The notes: generated by a model not told the origin, from the letters alone. Shown: positions 23,721 through 34,285, counted from the first letter of the stretch. The stretch: 64,000 nt of DNA from Heterocephalus glaber (GCF_000247695.1 NW_004624805.1:438298-502297); one strand, 5' to 3'. Translations and numbers: made by a program.

Positions 23721-25000
23721 TTTTGGGGTCTAGTTTCTGTATTTTCAATTTTCATCCCCTACGTGGTACCTACCTGGTCATAAAGTAAAAAGTGTTGCTT
23801 TTGGTCAGTGATTATTGCAGGTTACACAAAGTAAAGTAGAATGTGATTTTTATCACAATTAGATGAGAAAGAATACGGTTACAATGAATTTATCAACAGG
23901 CTTCTGTTTTATACAATGAATCATGAGTTCAACGATGAACTGTGAACATGCAGTTCTAAAGGCAAAAACTCACGGTTCTAATTATAATACTAGGGTACTG
24001 GGGAGGAAATTTGTGTAAATTTTTGTTTCTCCTAAGTTTCCTGACCTTGCCTTTTCGCTAGAGATTGATACTCCTTACAGTGCGTGGCTCTGGAGTCAGA
24101 CTGTCCAGTTGAGATCACAGCTTCATCACCGGCGGACATATGACCCTAGCAAGTTAATTAAGCTTCCTACTGAAGTAATAAAAACAGTTCCTGTTTTGAG
24201 GATTAGAAGAGATGATCTCTTTAAGATGCTTAGCACAGTGCCTGGCACACATAGTAAATGCTTGGTAAACTGTGATGATTCCAATGACAATCCTGGCAGA
24301 ATTAAGCTAATAAAATTAAATAAACTTTCTGTGATTTCAGTGCTTGTATTTTTAAACTAGCAATATAATTTCCACAAGAATTTTGCTAAAACGAACACCT
24401 GCTTTTCAAAGGTAATTACTCTTCCATTCGTGTTACACAAACATTGCAACAAAAAAATTCTAAAAGTCATTCATGATCTGATCGCCTCCAAACATGTTTC
24501 TTTTCAGTTCCCTCATGTTTCACACGTGTGCATGCTAAAAATAATAACATTTTGTGTTCTGATTTTTTTCATATAAATTTTCCCATGTTTCTCATAGTCT
24601 TCCAAGGATCATTTTAACATTCTATACCAAATGATCAGTTTTACTTTTTAATGACAGGTATTAGTTATTTTACTGTAAAATAACAGTAAGGTCTTTGAAT
24701 AACTTACAAATCTTAAAGCTTTCTTTTCATATTCTATAATTGGACTATTTTTAGATTACATGCTTACCATGATATAAAGCAGTTTAAGATTCTGGATGAT
24801 AATTCATCATTAGCTGCAATCCTTTGGTGAAATAAACAGAAGTTCCAACAAGAAAGACAAGAATGTAGAAGATTCTTTCTTCCCTCCACGCATTCTGACC
24901 TTTGCTGAGTGTTTTTGTTATATATATCAACAACAATGGTTATGTGAACAGCAATCAGTGTTTTCAACCAGTTGCTAAGAACAGACCTGAATGATGAGGT
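23721..25000. other. Intergenic or RPP38-DT intronic DNA with a MIR
   Basis: The only clear feature is a well-preserved plus-strand MIR at 24080-24285. The remaining sequence is AT-rich and I see no gene in it. Confidence 0.6.
24080..24285 (+). repeat. MIR element
   Basis: 'gcgtggctctggagtcagac', 'tgaccctagcaagttaatta' and 'gcttagcacagtgcctggca' occur in the correct MIR order and spacing. Confidence 0.8.
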
Positions 25001-25034
25001 GCAAAATTAGAGAATAAGCTTTAGGTCTGTGCTG

Positions 25035-25440
25035 CTGGAGGCTCTGCTGACTGGAGTATGTAAGAGCTCAAGGAGCATCTGTGTGATGAAGGCAGCGGGA
25101 ACAGGAGTTTCAAGCAGTCAAGCAATTCCTTGGTGGCAGCACAGTGGCAGTGCCACACTTGTATGGATAAAGCCAATGAGGGGGACAAGAACCTAAGTGG
25201 ATCTGACCCAAACCAAAACAAGACCAAGCCCAATGTGGTTTCTGCTCCCTGCACCCTTAGTTCTCTGGGCCAGCACCCCTGATTCCAGGTGTCTGGTAAC
25301 AGGTGAGTGGCGAGTCACTGAGGAGCAAGTTCTGAACTTCAGCATGCAGTTGGACAGACAACACAGGAGCCTGCTGAGCATGCCTGGGCAAAGAGGCTGG
25401 GGAAGTGGAGATCCCTAGTCTCAGCCAACACTACAGATGT
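25035..25440 (+). pseudogene. Possible decayed retrocopy of unknown parent
   Basis: One plus frame stays open for about 70 codons from 25069 and reads protein-like (ELKEHLCDEGSGNRSFKQSS, then QWQCHTCMDKANEGDK). It is then broken by stops from about 25288, while other frames continue the composition. There are no splice signals. I cannot name a parent gene, and the frame could be chance. Confidence 0.25.
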
Positions 25441-25734
25441 GCACGAGAAGCACCCTGACAGTCGCCCATAGGAAACAGAGTCCCTGACCCAGGAGAAATT
25501 GGAGGGTATTTGAAACTCAGGTCAGTCTGCAGTCAGGCCTTGCCTTTGTGGCTGTGTGGAAGGGCTTTGGCTGTGCTGTTCTACTGAAAAAGACAAATTT
25601 GAAAGACTATTTTAAATCAGATGATAACTAACCTTAGTCTGAGATGTTCCCTAATAGAATTTTTTAAGAGCAGTTTTAGATACACAGTAAATTTTTTTTG
25701 AGGTAAGAGGTCTTATTTAACAGGCTCTAAAATT

Positions 25735-25945
25735 TTTAGAAAAATAATTTGAGATGAAGTTATGTTGCAATTGAATGTCACACAAAAATTTGTACACAAT
25801 GTTCACAACCGCACTATTCATAACAGCTAAGTAGACTCAAATGCCTATCAATTTAAAAAAGAACAAAATACGGCATATCATTCAATAAAATAGTATTTAG
25901 TAATAGAAAAGAATAAAATTCTGATCCTAAAAATAGAAAAAAAAG
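25735..25945 (+). repeat. L1 3' fragment
   Basis: 'cacaaccgcactattcataa' followed by 'gtagactcaaatgcctatca' matches the end of L1 ORF2 and its flank, as in the copy near 49120-49330. Confidence 0.65.
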
Positions 25946-25999
25946 TTCGTTATTTTGTACAGACTGCCCTCAAACCCCAGGGTTTAAGAAATGCTCCTG

Positions 26000-26280
26000 G
26001 GACGTAGCAACTGCGGTCGGACCTAGAAGAGCGCGGTGGTTCTCTGAGGCGGGTGGGAGCGTGTCCAGGCATGGTCTCGCGTACCATCCCTCCGCTTGTG
26101 CAGCTGTGACAGTCGTGGCCTGGAGACGCCTCAGAGACTTGTCTGGGTCTCCCCCCAGGGTGGGACGCAGCTCCACACCCGAACCCCTCCTACCAGCCAG
26201 GATCCAGTCCAGGAGGCAGCAGGTGGGGAAAGACGAGGCCAGTACCAGCAGTGAAGGAGGCCGGAAAAGGTTCCTTTAGG
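26000..26280. other. Small GC-rich, CpG-bearing patch
   Basis: About 280 bp with many CpGs between an L1 remnant and a dinucleotide repeat. No coding sequence is recognised. It could be a piece of an older mobile element or a minor regulatory island. Confidence 0.3.
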
Positions 26281-26374
26281 CTAAATAAAATTAAAATTTA
26301 AAAAAAAGAAAAGAAATGCACCTGTCTCAGCCTCCCAAATACCTGAGACTATGGAGAAGTGACGCCACACAGGC

Positions 26375-26410
<36 letters not shown>

Positions 26411-26425
26411 CGCGCGCGCGCGCGC
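26375..26425. repeat. (TG)n-(CG)n alternating purine-pyrimidine tract
   Basis: Fourteen TG units pass without a break into about eleven and a half CG units, 51 bp in all. This is strict purine-pyrimidine alternation with strong Z-DNA potential. Confidence 0.9.
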
Positions 26426-26839
26426 AGACTCTTCAGAAGCAATATAAGCAGAATTAGTTGAGAAGTCTTCAAAGATAGAAATGTGAACAGATGTCTATGT
26501 ACCTATCAGGTGAAAACATAACATTCAACTTTGTTAGTGCAGCAATAGTTATTGCGCATCTTCTGCGTGTCAGGCAGTTTCTCCCAGGTATATCCAAAGC
26601 AAACTCCATCTGGGCACCTGTGCGGGTCTGCGATACGTGATGATGGCAGTGATGCGACCCCAGCCACTTCCTCTGACACCAGGCATGGCTGAGCTTCTGC
26701 GAATTCAAGTTCATACACACACATCTGTGTTTCAGTTTGCCAAAGCGACCTGAGTGAACTTGAAAAGCAGAGACGGAGGAGCGGCACTAAAATCTCATGT
26801 GAGGACTGCACAGACACTGACAAAGGACAGGAAGCCTGG

Positions 26840-26995
26840 TGCAGCTGCACAAAGCCTGTAATCCCATACTCAAGAGGCTGAGGCAGGAAGACCTTAAGTT
26901 CAAGGCCAGCCTGGGCAACTTAGACCATCTCAAAAAGAAAAACAAAAGGAGCTGGGCATGTAGCTCATTGTTCACCAAGTTCAATCCCCAGTGAG
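26840..26995 (+). repeat. B1-like SINE fused to ID-like tail (B1-dID type)
   Basis: 'tgtaatcccatactcaagag' through 'gaccatctcaaaaa' is B1-like. It is followed by 'gagctgggcatgtagctcat' and 'caatccccagt', an ID-like part. Confidence 0.6.
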
Positions 26996-27149
26996 CCCCC
27001 AAAGACTGTGGGGGACATCAAGCTGCACCTCTTACACTGGACATGGTGAATGAACAATGCCTCGCTCACAGTAAGCACTCAACAAATAATGAATGAATGA
27101 ATGCATGCATGAGGAAGATGAAAGGGAATCAGGAGAATCAGAGGGCTTC

Positions 27150-27285
27150 CCTCAGTGTGGTGGCACCAGCCTGTAACCCCAGTACTCATGATGCCGAGGC
27201 AGGAGGCTCTCCAGTTTGAGGCCAGCCTGGGCTATGTAACAAGACTGTCTCCCCTATCTGAAAAAACAAAACAAAAAACCCAAAG
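27150..27285 (+). repeat. B1-like SINE
   Basis: 'gtgtggtggcaccagcctgt', 'gaggccagcctgggctatgt', then an A-rich tail of CAAAA units. Confidence 0.7.
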
Positions 27286-27439
27286 AACAAAAGGGCCTCA
27301 AAACTAAAGGTAGAGCTTTATTAAACTGGCAGGAGGTTCATACGTGTGCTTTTTACATTTCTAGTTTTACACAGATAAGCATCTATGGGATTCATCTATA
27401 ATCTGTATTTAATAAAGTGGTTTTCACACAAGGCACGGC

Positions 27440-28480
27440 ACGGTGTGTCCTAGGGCACCAGGCAGCGGAGGCGCACTGCCCCGGTATACCATTACCAGCG
27501 ATCGGTGCTATCAGGTTTCCACCTCCTCCACGCGCGTCCTAGGGCCTCTGCGCCACGCAGACCCTCCGCGGGGGCCCGCCCTCCCGGCCCGCGCGCCCCG
27601 CCCCGAGCGAGTCCCTGCCGCCACCTCTCTGTCTTTACCTGAAAACTCAGTCATTTCCGCTCAAAAACACTTCCGGAGGAAGGAAAAACGAGATCCACTC
27701 GAACAAGCAGCGAACACGCGCAGCGCGGCTTCCGCGCCGCGGGAGCAAGCGGAGCCGGGCCCGTGCGCCGACGAGAAACCCAGCTGCGAGCGCGAAACCC
27801 AGCTGCGCCCGCGCGCACAACCCCTACACCCTCGCCCGACCGCGTCCCGACCACACCCGGAGCGTCCCGGCCTCCAGACGCCGGGCCTAGAGTGCAGCCA
27901 ATGGGAGTGGCCGTCTGGGGGCCTGGCCCTGTAAGGAGCGTCCGGCTAGCGGCCCGGGACTGAGCTCCGAGGTCGCGGGCGCTGCAGGGCCAGCTGGGGA
28001 GGGCGGCCGGGCAGCGCGGTGCTCCGGGGCCAGGGAGGCGGCACCTGGCCGGCGAGGTCCCCAGCGGCCGAGTCCTGGGAAGCCCCGGGGGTGAGTGCGG
28101 TTTCTTTGATGTGTTAGAATGGGAAACTTGGGGAAAGAGAGCAAATACACAAGAATGAGAAGCGTCGGAAATTCTTTCGCCGGGCGGTGGGTGCTGGGCA
28201 CGGATGCCTCCCTGTGCGTGTGCGATTCTCGGTGCTCGGCGCAGCGCGCCCCAGGTGTCGTGTGCTTGCGTCCGTCACCACTTAGCAGCGTCTTAGGAGC
28301 GCTTTCCCGTCAAGGGTGCTTCCGAAACGGCATCTCTCAGTGCGGTAACTTTTTCAGAGAGCATAGGTAACGTCCTCGGCCGCGTCTTCGCCGAGACTCT
28401 TCCCCCGCGGCGCAGAGGGCGCTGGAGCAGCCCGGGCGCGCCGCACCGGCCCGGAAGCTGTTCGCTATCTTTTTCTTGTG
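27440..28480 (+). promoter_or_regulatory. ACBD7: CpG island, ACBD7 promoter candidate
   Basis: About 1 kb of dense CpG. A CCAAT box lies at 27898-27902 and a strong splice donor, GGGG|gtgagt, ends a likely first exon at 28090. It is the only island between RPP38 and the ACBD7 coding exons. No ATG occurs between 27904 and 28090, so that exon would be non-coding. A direct repeat ('gaaacccagctgcg', near 27775 and 27795) is also present. Alternative: the island serves an unrelated non-coding transcript. Confidence 0.5.
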
Positions 28481-28743
28481 TTTGACTTACTTCATGCACG
28501 TCGAACTTTTCCTAAAATTTTCTTCAAATCAGATCTGAATGGTTCCCTTTCAGCTTAGTACTTTGGTTTCATCGTTGTTCTTAGGGTTCTTGTCTTGTTG
28601 TTGTTTGTTTAGTTTTTGCTTTAAAAATATTTTCAGTGAGGATTTAAAGATTGAGGGAGCTCACGAGAGCAGTAGGCTAAGCGGTATTAATACCAACTAC
28701 CACAGTAGAACAGCCTCAAGAAAGCAGTGCAGGAAAGAAGGAA

Positions 28744-28825
28744 GGGCCGGAGATTTAGCTCAGCGGGACAGCGCCTGCCTGGCAGGCGCGAGGTCCAGAG
28801 TTCGATTCCCGGTACCAAAAAAAAA
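28744..28825 (+). repeat. ID-like SINE
   Basis: 'gggccggagatttagctcag' through 'gttcgattcccggtaccaaa', with an A-rich tail. Confidence 0.8.
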
Positions 28826-29200
28826 GGGAGAAAAAGAGGGTAGAGAGCTTACGATATTTTAAAAATAATACCCAGCATGATGTTATTCCATCCATTTGAG
28901 TATTAAAAGTATTGGAGCAAAATACCTTTTAAAAAAATAACGGAAGCTGGGGACAGGGTACACTGAAAATGTTACTTTATGACTTTTATCTGAGTCTAAA
29001 ATCATTTCAAAGTAAAAGTTAAAAAATACTAATGAAAACTTTTAAGGTGATGCACCTTTTGGAGTCTTGGCAAATAACTACCCCCTCCCCCATGCTCATG
29101 TAGTTCAGATCCGTGCAGAAGCTCAGCTGTGAGAATTTTTTACCTTCTTAGTGCCGTTCCTCAGAGGTGAGCAGTTCTTTGGCTGCAGAAAGTGAAGTCA

Positions 29201-29280
29201 GGGCCGGGGATTTAGCTCAGTAGTGGCGCCTGCCTCACAAGCGCAAGGTCCTGAGTTCGGTCCCTAGTACCAAAGAAAAG
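29201..29280 (+). repeat. ID-like SINE
   Basis: 'gggccggggatttagctcag' through 'ttcggtccctagtaccaaag'. Confidence 0.8.
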
Positions 29281-31244
29281 AAAAGAAAATGAACTCAGAT
29301 GAAGTGAGTCATGTTTAGAGCTGTCTTCAGCAGGGTTGAAACGGGGAAGGGGCGGTAGCCATGGGGAAGGCAGGACGCTCCCCGTGGGGGTGCCGTCACT
29401 GCTGCCAGGGGTTCATCCGGGGCCTCACTCACAGGGGACGCGCGCAAAGCAGAGTCCTGGGAGAGGCCGTCGTGGCTCAAGGCACTTGTTTTGCAGCCCC
29501 TGAGTGGGAGACCAGATGCACCTACAGCCGGTGGGATTCTGAGCACCCAGCTCCCCGCAGCACCGGAAGCTTCCCGAACAGATCTCCTCTTCCCAGAATA
29601 CTTAGCGCTAATTGGAAGCAGCTGAACCCTTAAAGCTGTGTTCCACCGCATCCTCCTAATATCCACCCACTATTAATGCACCCAACAAAGATGTGCCCTC
29701 TGGGCTCAGCCCCAGCTCACACGCTTGCCCGCGCGCGCTGTAAAGCTGGTTTAAGATAGCAAGGTGAGTGTTTATTGCTGCCCTCTGTTGCGGAGATGTG
29801 CGAGACAAACCACACGACTCGCCTGGTCTGACGGTGAGCCCTGGTGCCTGGTGCCTGCACCTGGAGCAGCGTTTTTTGTTCCTTCCCCCAGGCCAGTGAA
29901 GAACCCTACCCAGCTGGGAAGGCCGCTTCCCGCCTCTCCCCTCCGTGAGGCCACTCCCTCCTCTGTTCCCCCGCAGTGCCCTCCACCCCTTCAGCCAGCC
30001 TCACAGGTCCCTGCTCACTCGGAGCCAACTGCCCTGTTGTCCCTGTCTGCCTAGCACAGGCCTGGCCATTGTAGGTATTTGGTGCCTGCAATGAGCTGAG
30101 AGAGCGAAACTAAATCAAGAATATTTGCGTTCTTAATTATATCTAATCCCAACACCTTTCTGTTGAGAAACAGGTTGAGCATCCCTTGTTTAAAATATGT
30201 GGAACCAGTGTTTCAAATTTGGGATGTTTTTGATTGGGACTAGATATTTGCATGTGCATAATGAAATGTCTTGGGGATGGGATACAGGTCTAAACATGAG
30301 ATCTATGTATGTTGCATGTACACCATATGCATAGAATCCGCAGGTGGTTTTGTACATACAACATCTTTAGTGCAACTGTGTTTGACAGCTCATGACAGCA
30401 GGGTGGACTTTTCCACATGTGGCATCACATCAGCACGAAAGCATTTTTACTTGGGAGCATCTCAGAGGAGCTTGATTCCTAGCTCAGAGTCCCACAGCAA
30501 CGTGTCAGAGCTGGAATTCAAACCTGTACACACTGTGCAGTGGCTGGGGAGGGAGAGACCTCAGGAAAACTCCCTGGAGCTGGAGTGCAAATCAGGGTGC
30601 TGGGGAAGGCAGTTGGGCAGAGAGGGATGTTGGGCAGTGTGGTGGAATGGGGTTTCCCACCTGGGGAGGAAGGAGGAGGGGTGAGGACTGCTGAGGTGGC
30701 CTGAGGCACTGTAGCAGGGCTTAGTTTGTTTGTGCAGGGAGTCCAAGACTCGTCAGAGCTCACTGTGGCTCTGTAGCCCCAAAGTATAAATTCAGTTTTC
30801 CAGAAACTTCTTCCTGGAAGGCAGGGAGCTCACATGTTTTCGCAGAAACCTTAGAATACTTGTTGAGGCTCGGCTGACCGAGGCATTGAATTGATGTCAC
30901 TGGGGAAAGGCTTGGGCCTGTACAGGAGACAAGCCCCCAGGGGTGCGGGGAGCCCGGTGGAGGGCATCTGCCCCTCCCCTGAGAAAGCGTGCCACCCCTG
31001 CAGCATTTTCCTTTTGTCCTCATTAAAAACCACACATGCACACTCTAGAAAATGTAGAGCTCATAGAAGGGTTAAAACCAGGAAATTTACCAGCAACCAG
31101 AGGCAGCAAGTACTGTTTACCTATTTAGTATGTTTATTTCTGGTCTGCATTCTCTGCTACAGAACTTTCTTAGACCGTGAACTGTTCTTCTTGTGTTACC
31201 TCATTGAGAGTACTTGTTTCCTTCCTCCAAGAGCCTTATAATAA

Positions 31245-31470
31245 AAAAAGAGGTACCAACCTTTATTGAATGCTCATCATACGCCAGGCACTATTTAAGG
31301 GCTTCATGTGCGTGGACTTATTTAAATTCTTCTAACCACCTTGAGAATAAGTGTCATTATTGTTTTATATTCCAGGTGGAGAGACAAACAGAGAGGTTAG
31401 GTGACAAGCTCAAGGTCACTGAGTGACCTGAGTGACAAAGTTGAGAGTCAGATCAGAGCCTATGTCCCTC
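31245..31470 (-). repeat. MIR element
   Basis: 'ctttattgaatgctcatcat', 'gccaggcactatttaagggc' and 'gagaggttaggtgacaagct' are the reverse-orientation MIR landmarks in order. Confidence 0.75.
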
Positions 31471-31735
31471 ATGACTTTGTGTGGAAACACGGACGGTTTC
31501 CCAGAGAAACTCAGCATCCTTTCTTCCATGCACACACTGTTGTCAGGCTCTTCTAGGAAATAGAGGGCCCAGGAGGTTCCAGGAGGCCTCACTAAGTAAG
31601 CTTCCTTTGTTTGAATCCCAGGCCACTGATAATTCCTGTTTATCCCCAACTTAAAACAAGCAGCACAAGGTAAAACACAATTCATAATAAGAATAAGAAG
31701 TTCCTTAAAAAAATTTTTTTAAAAGAATAAGAAAT

Positions 31736-31822
31736 TTTTTTTTTTGGTACCAGGGATCAAACTCGGGACCTTGCACTTGCGAGGCAGGCGCTGGAACCAC
31801 TGAGCTAAATTCCCAGCCCAAG
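31736..31822 (-). repeat. ID-like SINE
   Basis: 'ttggtaccagggatcaaact' through 'ccactgagctaaattcccag'. Confidence 0.8.
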
Positions 31823-32326
31823 AATAAGAAATTCTAAGCGTCATCAAAGCCCTTTGTATAGTATCAGCTGAGAGGTTAGAAAGGGAGAGGCGTGAGGCAC
31901 CTAGAAGGCCCAGACTTCAGCAGAGGCAAAGCTGGACCTGTCCCTGCATGGGACAAGGGAGCCGCCACAAACCGAGCCCTGACTGGGGAGAAGTCAGGAC
32001 CCTGCGGTGTGCACTGGGGATGTTCTCCAGGGTCCGCCGATAGAGCCGTGGTCCTGGTGCACCACCGCTGGAGGTGGTGACAGCTTTGCAAGGTGGGGTC
32101 TCTGAGGGTCTTGGGGTCGCTGCGGGGCCTCAGCCCCTGCGTCTTCCTGTCTCATGCTTCACGTGCCCTGCTGCTGTGACTGCCACCCCATGGGTCCGAC
32201 ACTTTGAGCAGTGAGCGGACTCCAGTGCCGTGCACAGGGGTAAACCTTTCTTCTTTCTAAGTCAATTTACATGAGTTTGATTCCCGGTGTGGGGTGAAAC
32301 ACGGACAGACAAATAAGTTGATTTAC

Positions 32327-32554
32327 CTCTTGGATTTGTTATAGTGATGCAGACTGTCTGACAGGAAGGTCAGGGTTTTCATGGGCAAGATAGGGCAGTC
32401 TTCCTTCCATTCAAGTATTTTGTCTACAGCGCTTTGCTCATAAGCTCTAAGCCAGCTAAACAACTCTTTTCTGGAAATCAACTGAAGTGAGTCGTAATTT
32501 TCAGTGTCTGAGATCAGATGAATCCATACAAGCAATGCAACTAAATCAAGAATA
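32327..32554 (-). CDS. Exon-like open frame of unknown identity
   Basis: On the minus strand a run of T's and AG precede a 228-nt open frame that ends AG|gtaaat. It enters and leaves in the same phase (multiple of three). Translation begins ILDLVALLVWIHLISDTENY and includes RKELFSWLRAYEQSAVDKIL and PMKTLTFLSDSLHHYNKSK. The composition looks like a globular helical protein, rich in Leu, Trp, Lys and Glu with no low complexity. I cannot assign it to a family. It lies inside ACBD7 intron 1, downstream of OLAH. Caution: seen from the plus strand, the T-run is an A-run beside an ID-like SINE, so the acceptor could be a retroposition tail. Confidence 0.3.
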
Positions 32555-32587
32555 CTAAAAAAAAAAAAAAAGAATTCAGGAACTTCA

Positions 32588-32672
32588 GGGCCAGGGATTT
32601 AGCTCAGCAGTACTGCACCTGCCTTGCAAGCACAAAGTCCTGAGTTTTATCCCTGGTACCAAAAAATAAGAA
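32588..32672 (+). repeat. ID-like SINE
   Basis: 'gggccagggatttagctcag' through 'ttttatccctggtaccaaaa'. Confidence 0.8.
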
Positions 32673-33079
32673 AGAATTAAAATTGATTGCTTTCCAGAAC
32701 TAGGTGGTGCATGGCACAGGTGTGACTGCTGCTGTTGAAGGCCTCGGCCTGGGAGGGAGGCCTGGGCAGCCCTGCTCAGAGGGGCTGGGCCCACCTGTGG
32801 GGAAGCCATGGGGGAGAGGGCGGGTGCTGTCTTCGAGGCAAGTCCCAGGACTGCAGCGAGGACCTGCCCTTTAAACAACAGGGAAGTTTGACGTTCTCAG
32901 TACTGAGAATTTTCTTTAGTTCTCTATATATGTCAGGTAAATCCAGTGCCAGGAAAAGGGGTCCGTGAGTTCAAATAAGTTCGGGTAATTTTGATGGATC
33001 CAGAGCATCAGGAGTTTATTTCGTTCCCTCTCCTCCCCTTTCCTTCCTTCTCTTGTCTGGTCGTTTTTCTCTGTTCTTT

Positions 33080-33262
33080 TCTTTTTAGTACTGAGGATTG
33101 AATCCAGGGCCTTTGTGTGAAGCTACTTTTTAAAATTTTGTACTTTGGAACAGGACCTCACTCAGTTGCTAAGTAGCCCAGACTAGGCCTGAACTCAGGA
33201 CCCTCCTGCCTCGGCCTCCCAGAGCTCTGGGATTACAGGCTTGCACCACCATGCCCACCAGT
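33080..33262 (-). repeat. Compound ID/B1-like SINE
   Basis: 'tttagtactgaggattgaat' (ID-like part) followed by 'tgcctcggcctcccagagct' and 'cttgcaccaccatgccc' (B1-like), about 120 bp before ACBD7 exon 2. Confidence 0.6.
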
Positions 33263-33385
33263 CACTTATTTCTGTTTGAAACCGCTCTCCCATTTGGTTT
33301 CTGTGCCTCAGTGGGGAAATACCCACATGTACACCAGGCCAGCCCAGCATCAGCACATGCGCTCTGTGCCTTCGTTTTTGTTCAG

Positions 33386-33503
33386 GCTGATTTTGACAAG
33401 GCCACAGCAGATGTGAGGAAGCTGAAAGCAAGGCCAGAGGATGAAGAGCTGAAAGAACTCTACGGGCTTTACAAGCAGGCTGTCGCTGGGGACGTCAGCA
33501 TCG
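33386..33503 (+). CDS. ACBD7: ACBD7 exon 2 (homology-defined end)
   Basis: The acceptor is 'tttttgttcag'. Homology puts the exon end at the first base of the codon after ATC (33503), but the next bases are GG. Other phase-1 donors lie after 33509 (gtatca) and 33527 (gtaatg). Confidence 0.8.
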
Positions 33504-33832
33504 GGAACTGTATCATCACTCTAAAGGGTAATGATATTCTTGGCTTGAACGATATTGTAGAAGTGCCCAGGAAAAATTAAACTCAAACATCTCTGTCCTC
33601 CTTTTGGCAGCGTGTCCAGCAGTGTCAGGGTTAAAAGGGAAGGCCAAGTGGGAAGAGTGGGTCCTCCGAAAAGGTTTTTAGACTCTTAAACCAGGTTCAG
33701 ACAAACCTTAATTTCTTACTGCGCCAATCAGTGAAATAATCTGCTTGTGTCTTTCTAGGGTTGTCAGAGGAAGATGCCATGAGTGCCTATATTTCTAAAG
33801 CAAAAGAGCTGATTGAAAAGTATGGAATATAG
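33386..33832 (+). CDS. ACBD7: ACBD7, acyl-CoA-binding domain protein 7 (exons 2-4; possibly decaying)
   Basis: Small cytosolic acyl-CoA-binding family member, about 88 residues in human. Exon 2 (from 33386) encodes ADFDKATADVRKLKARPEDE and then YGLYKQAVAGDVSI. Exon 3 (33611-33673) encodes CPAVSGLKGKAKWEEWVLRK. Exon 4 (33759-33832) encodes GLSEEDAMSAYISKAKELIE and KYGI, then TAG. The acyl-CoA-contacting Tyr and Lys of YGLYK, the Lys of KAKW and the Tyr of AYISKAKEL are kept. Oddities: the expected exon 2 donor after 33503 reads GGAACT instead of GT; the usual PGMLD motif is PAVSG; the exon 3 donor (gttttt) is weak; and the exon for the first residues was not found. Reading frames are otherwise intact. 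Confidence 0.85.
33611..33673 (+). CDS. ACBD7: ACBD7 exon 3
   Basis: 63 nt after 'cttttggcag'; completes the split codon, encodes 20 residues including GKAKWEEW, and leaves one base at AAAAG|gttttt. Confidence 0.85.
33759..33832 (+). CDS. ACBD7: ACBD7 exon 4 with stop
   Basis: After 'gtctttctag' it reads G-LSEEDAMSAYISKAKELIE-KYGI and TAG, nearly identical to the conserved C terminus of ACBD7. Confidence 0.93.
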
Positions 33833-34285
33833 AATTCATCAGAGGAAAAAGTTTTCCTTCGAAGCCTTCATAACGGTATCATGAGCTATTAACATTCAGG
33901 ACAAGGGCACTGTTGCCTCTGGCTATGTTTGCTGTCAGCATGAATTATAGTACTTAGGAGAATACTGAAACCATGTAGCCGGCTAAATTTTATTTGCTTA
34001 AATCAGGTAACTTTACAAGTTCGTTTGCTGGGTGTGGTGGTGCACTCCTATAATCCCAGCACTCAGGAGGCTGAGGCAGGAACTGGAGGCCAGCTTGGGC
34101 TACAGAGTGAGTTCAAGGCCAGCCTGAACTACACAGAAAGAAGCTGTCTCAAACAAAACAAATAAGTTCTTTTAAAAAATGATTGCTCTGGTAGTGTGTA
34201 TATAAAAACTTCAAAAATTATTCTTTTGGCTTACTGTTCTGCAATGATTCAGTGCGACTAGGGTAATAAAGAGTTTAAGAATCAG
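33833..34285 (+). other. ACBD7: ACBD7 3'UTR with B1-like SINE and AATAAA
   Basis: A B1-like SINE (34025-34160) sits in the UTR. The first plus-strand AATAAA is at 34265-34270, giving a likely 3' end near 34285. Confidence 0.55.
34025..34160 (+). repeat. B1-like SINE
   Basis: 'gctgggtgtggtggtgcact', 'cactcaggaggctgaggcag' and the internal duplication 'gtgagttcaaggccagcctg'. Confidence 0.8.

Larger units (their letters stand above)
28491..33385 (+). other. ACBD7 intron 1 (putative)
   Basis: It holds plus ID-like SINEs (28744-28825, 29201-29280, 32588-32672), a minus ID-like SINE (31736-31822), a minus MIR (31245-31470) and a minus B1-like SINE (33080-33262). It also holds an unexplained minus-strand exon-like frame (32327-32554). 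A GC-richer stretch at 29340-30060 has no recognisable gene. Confidence 0.5.

Noticed and set aside
27443..27934. 163-codon plus-strand frame in the CpG island
   Set aside because: High GC lowers stop frequency; the Pro/Arg/Ala composition is not protein-like, and it overlaps the promoter of ACBD7.
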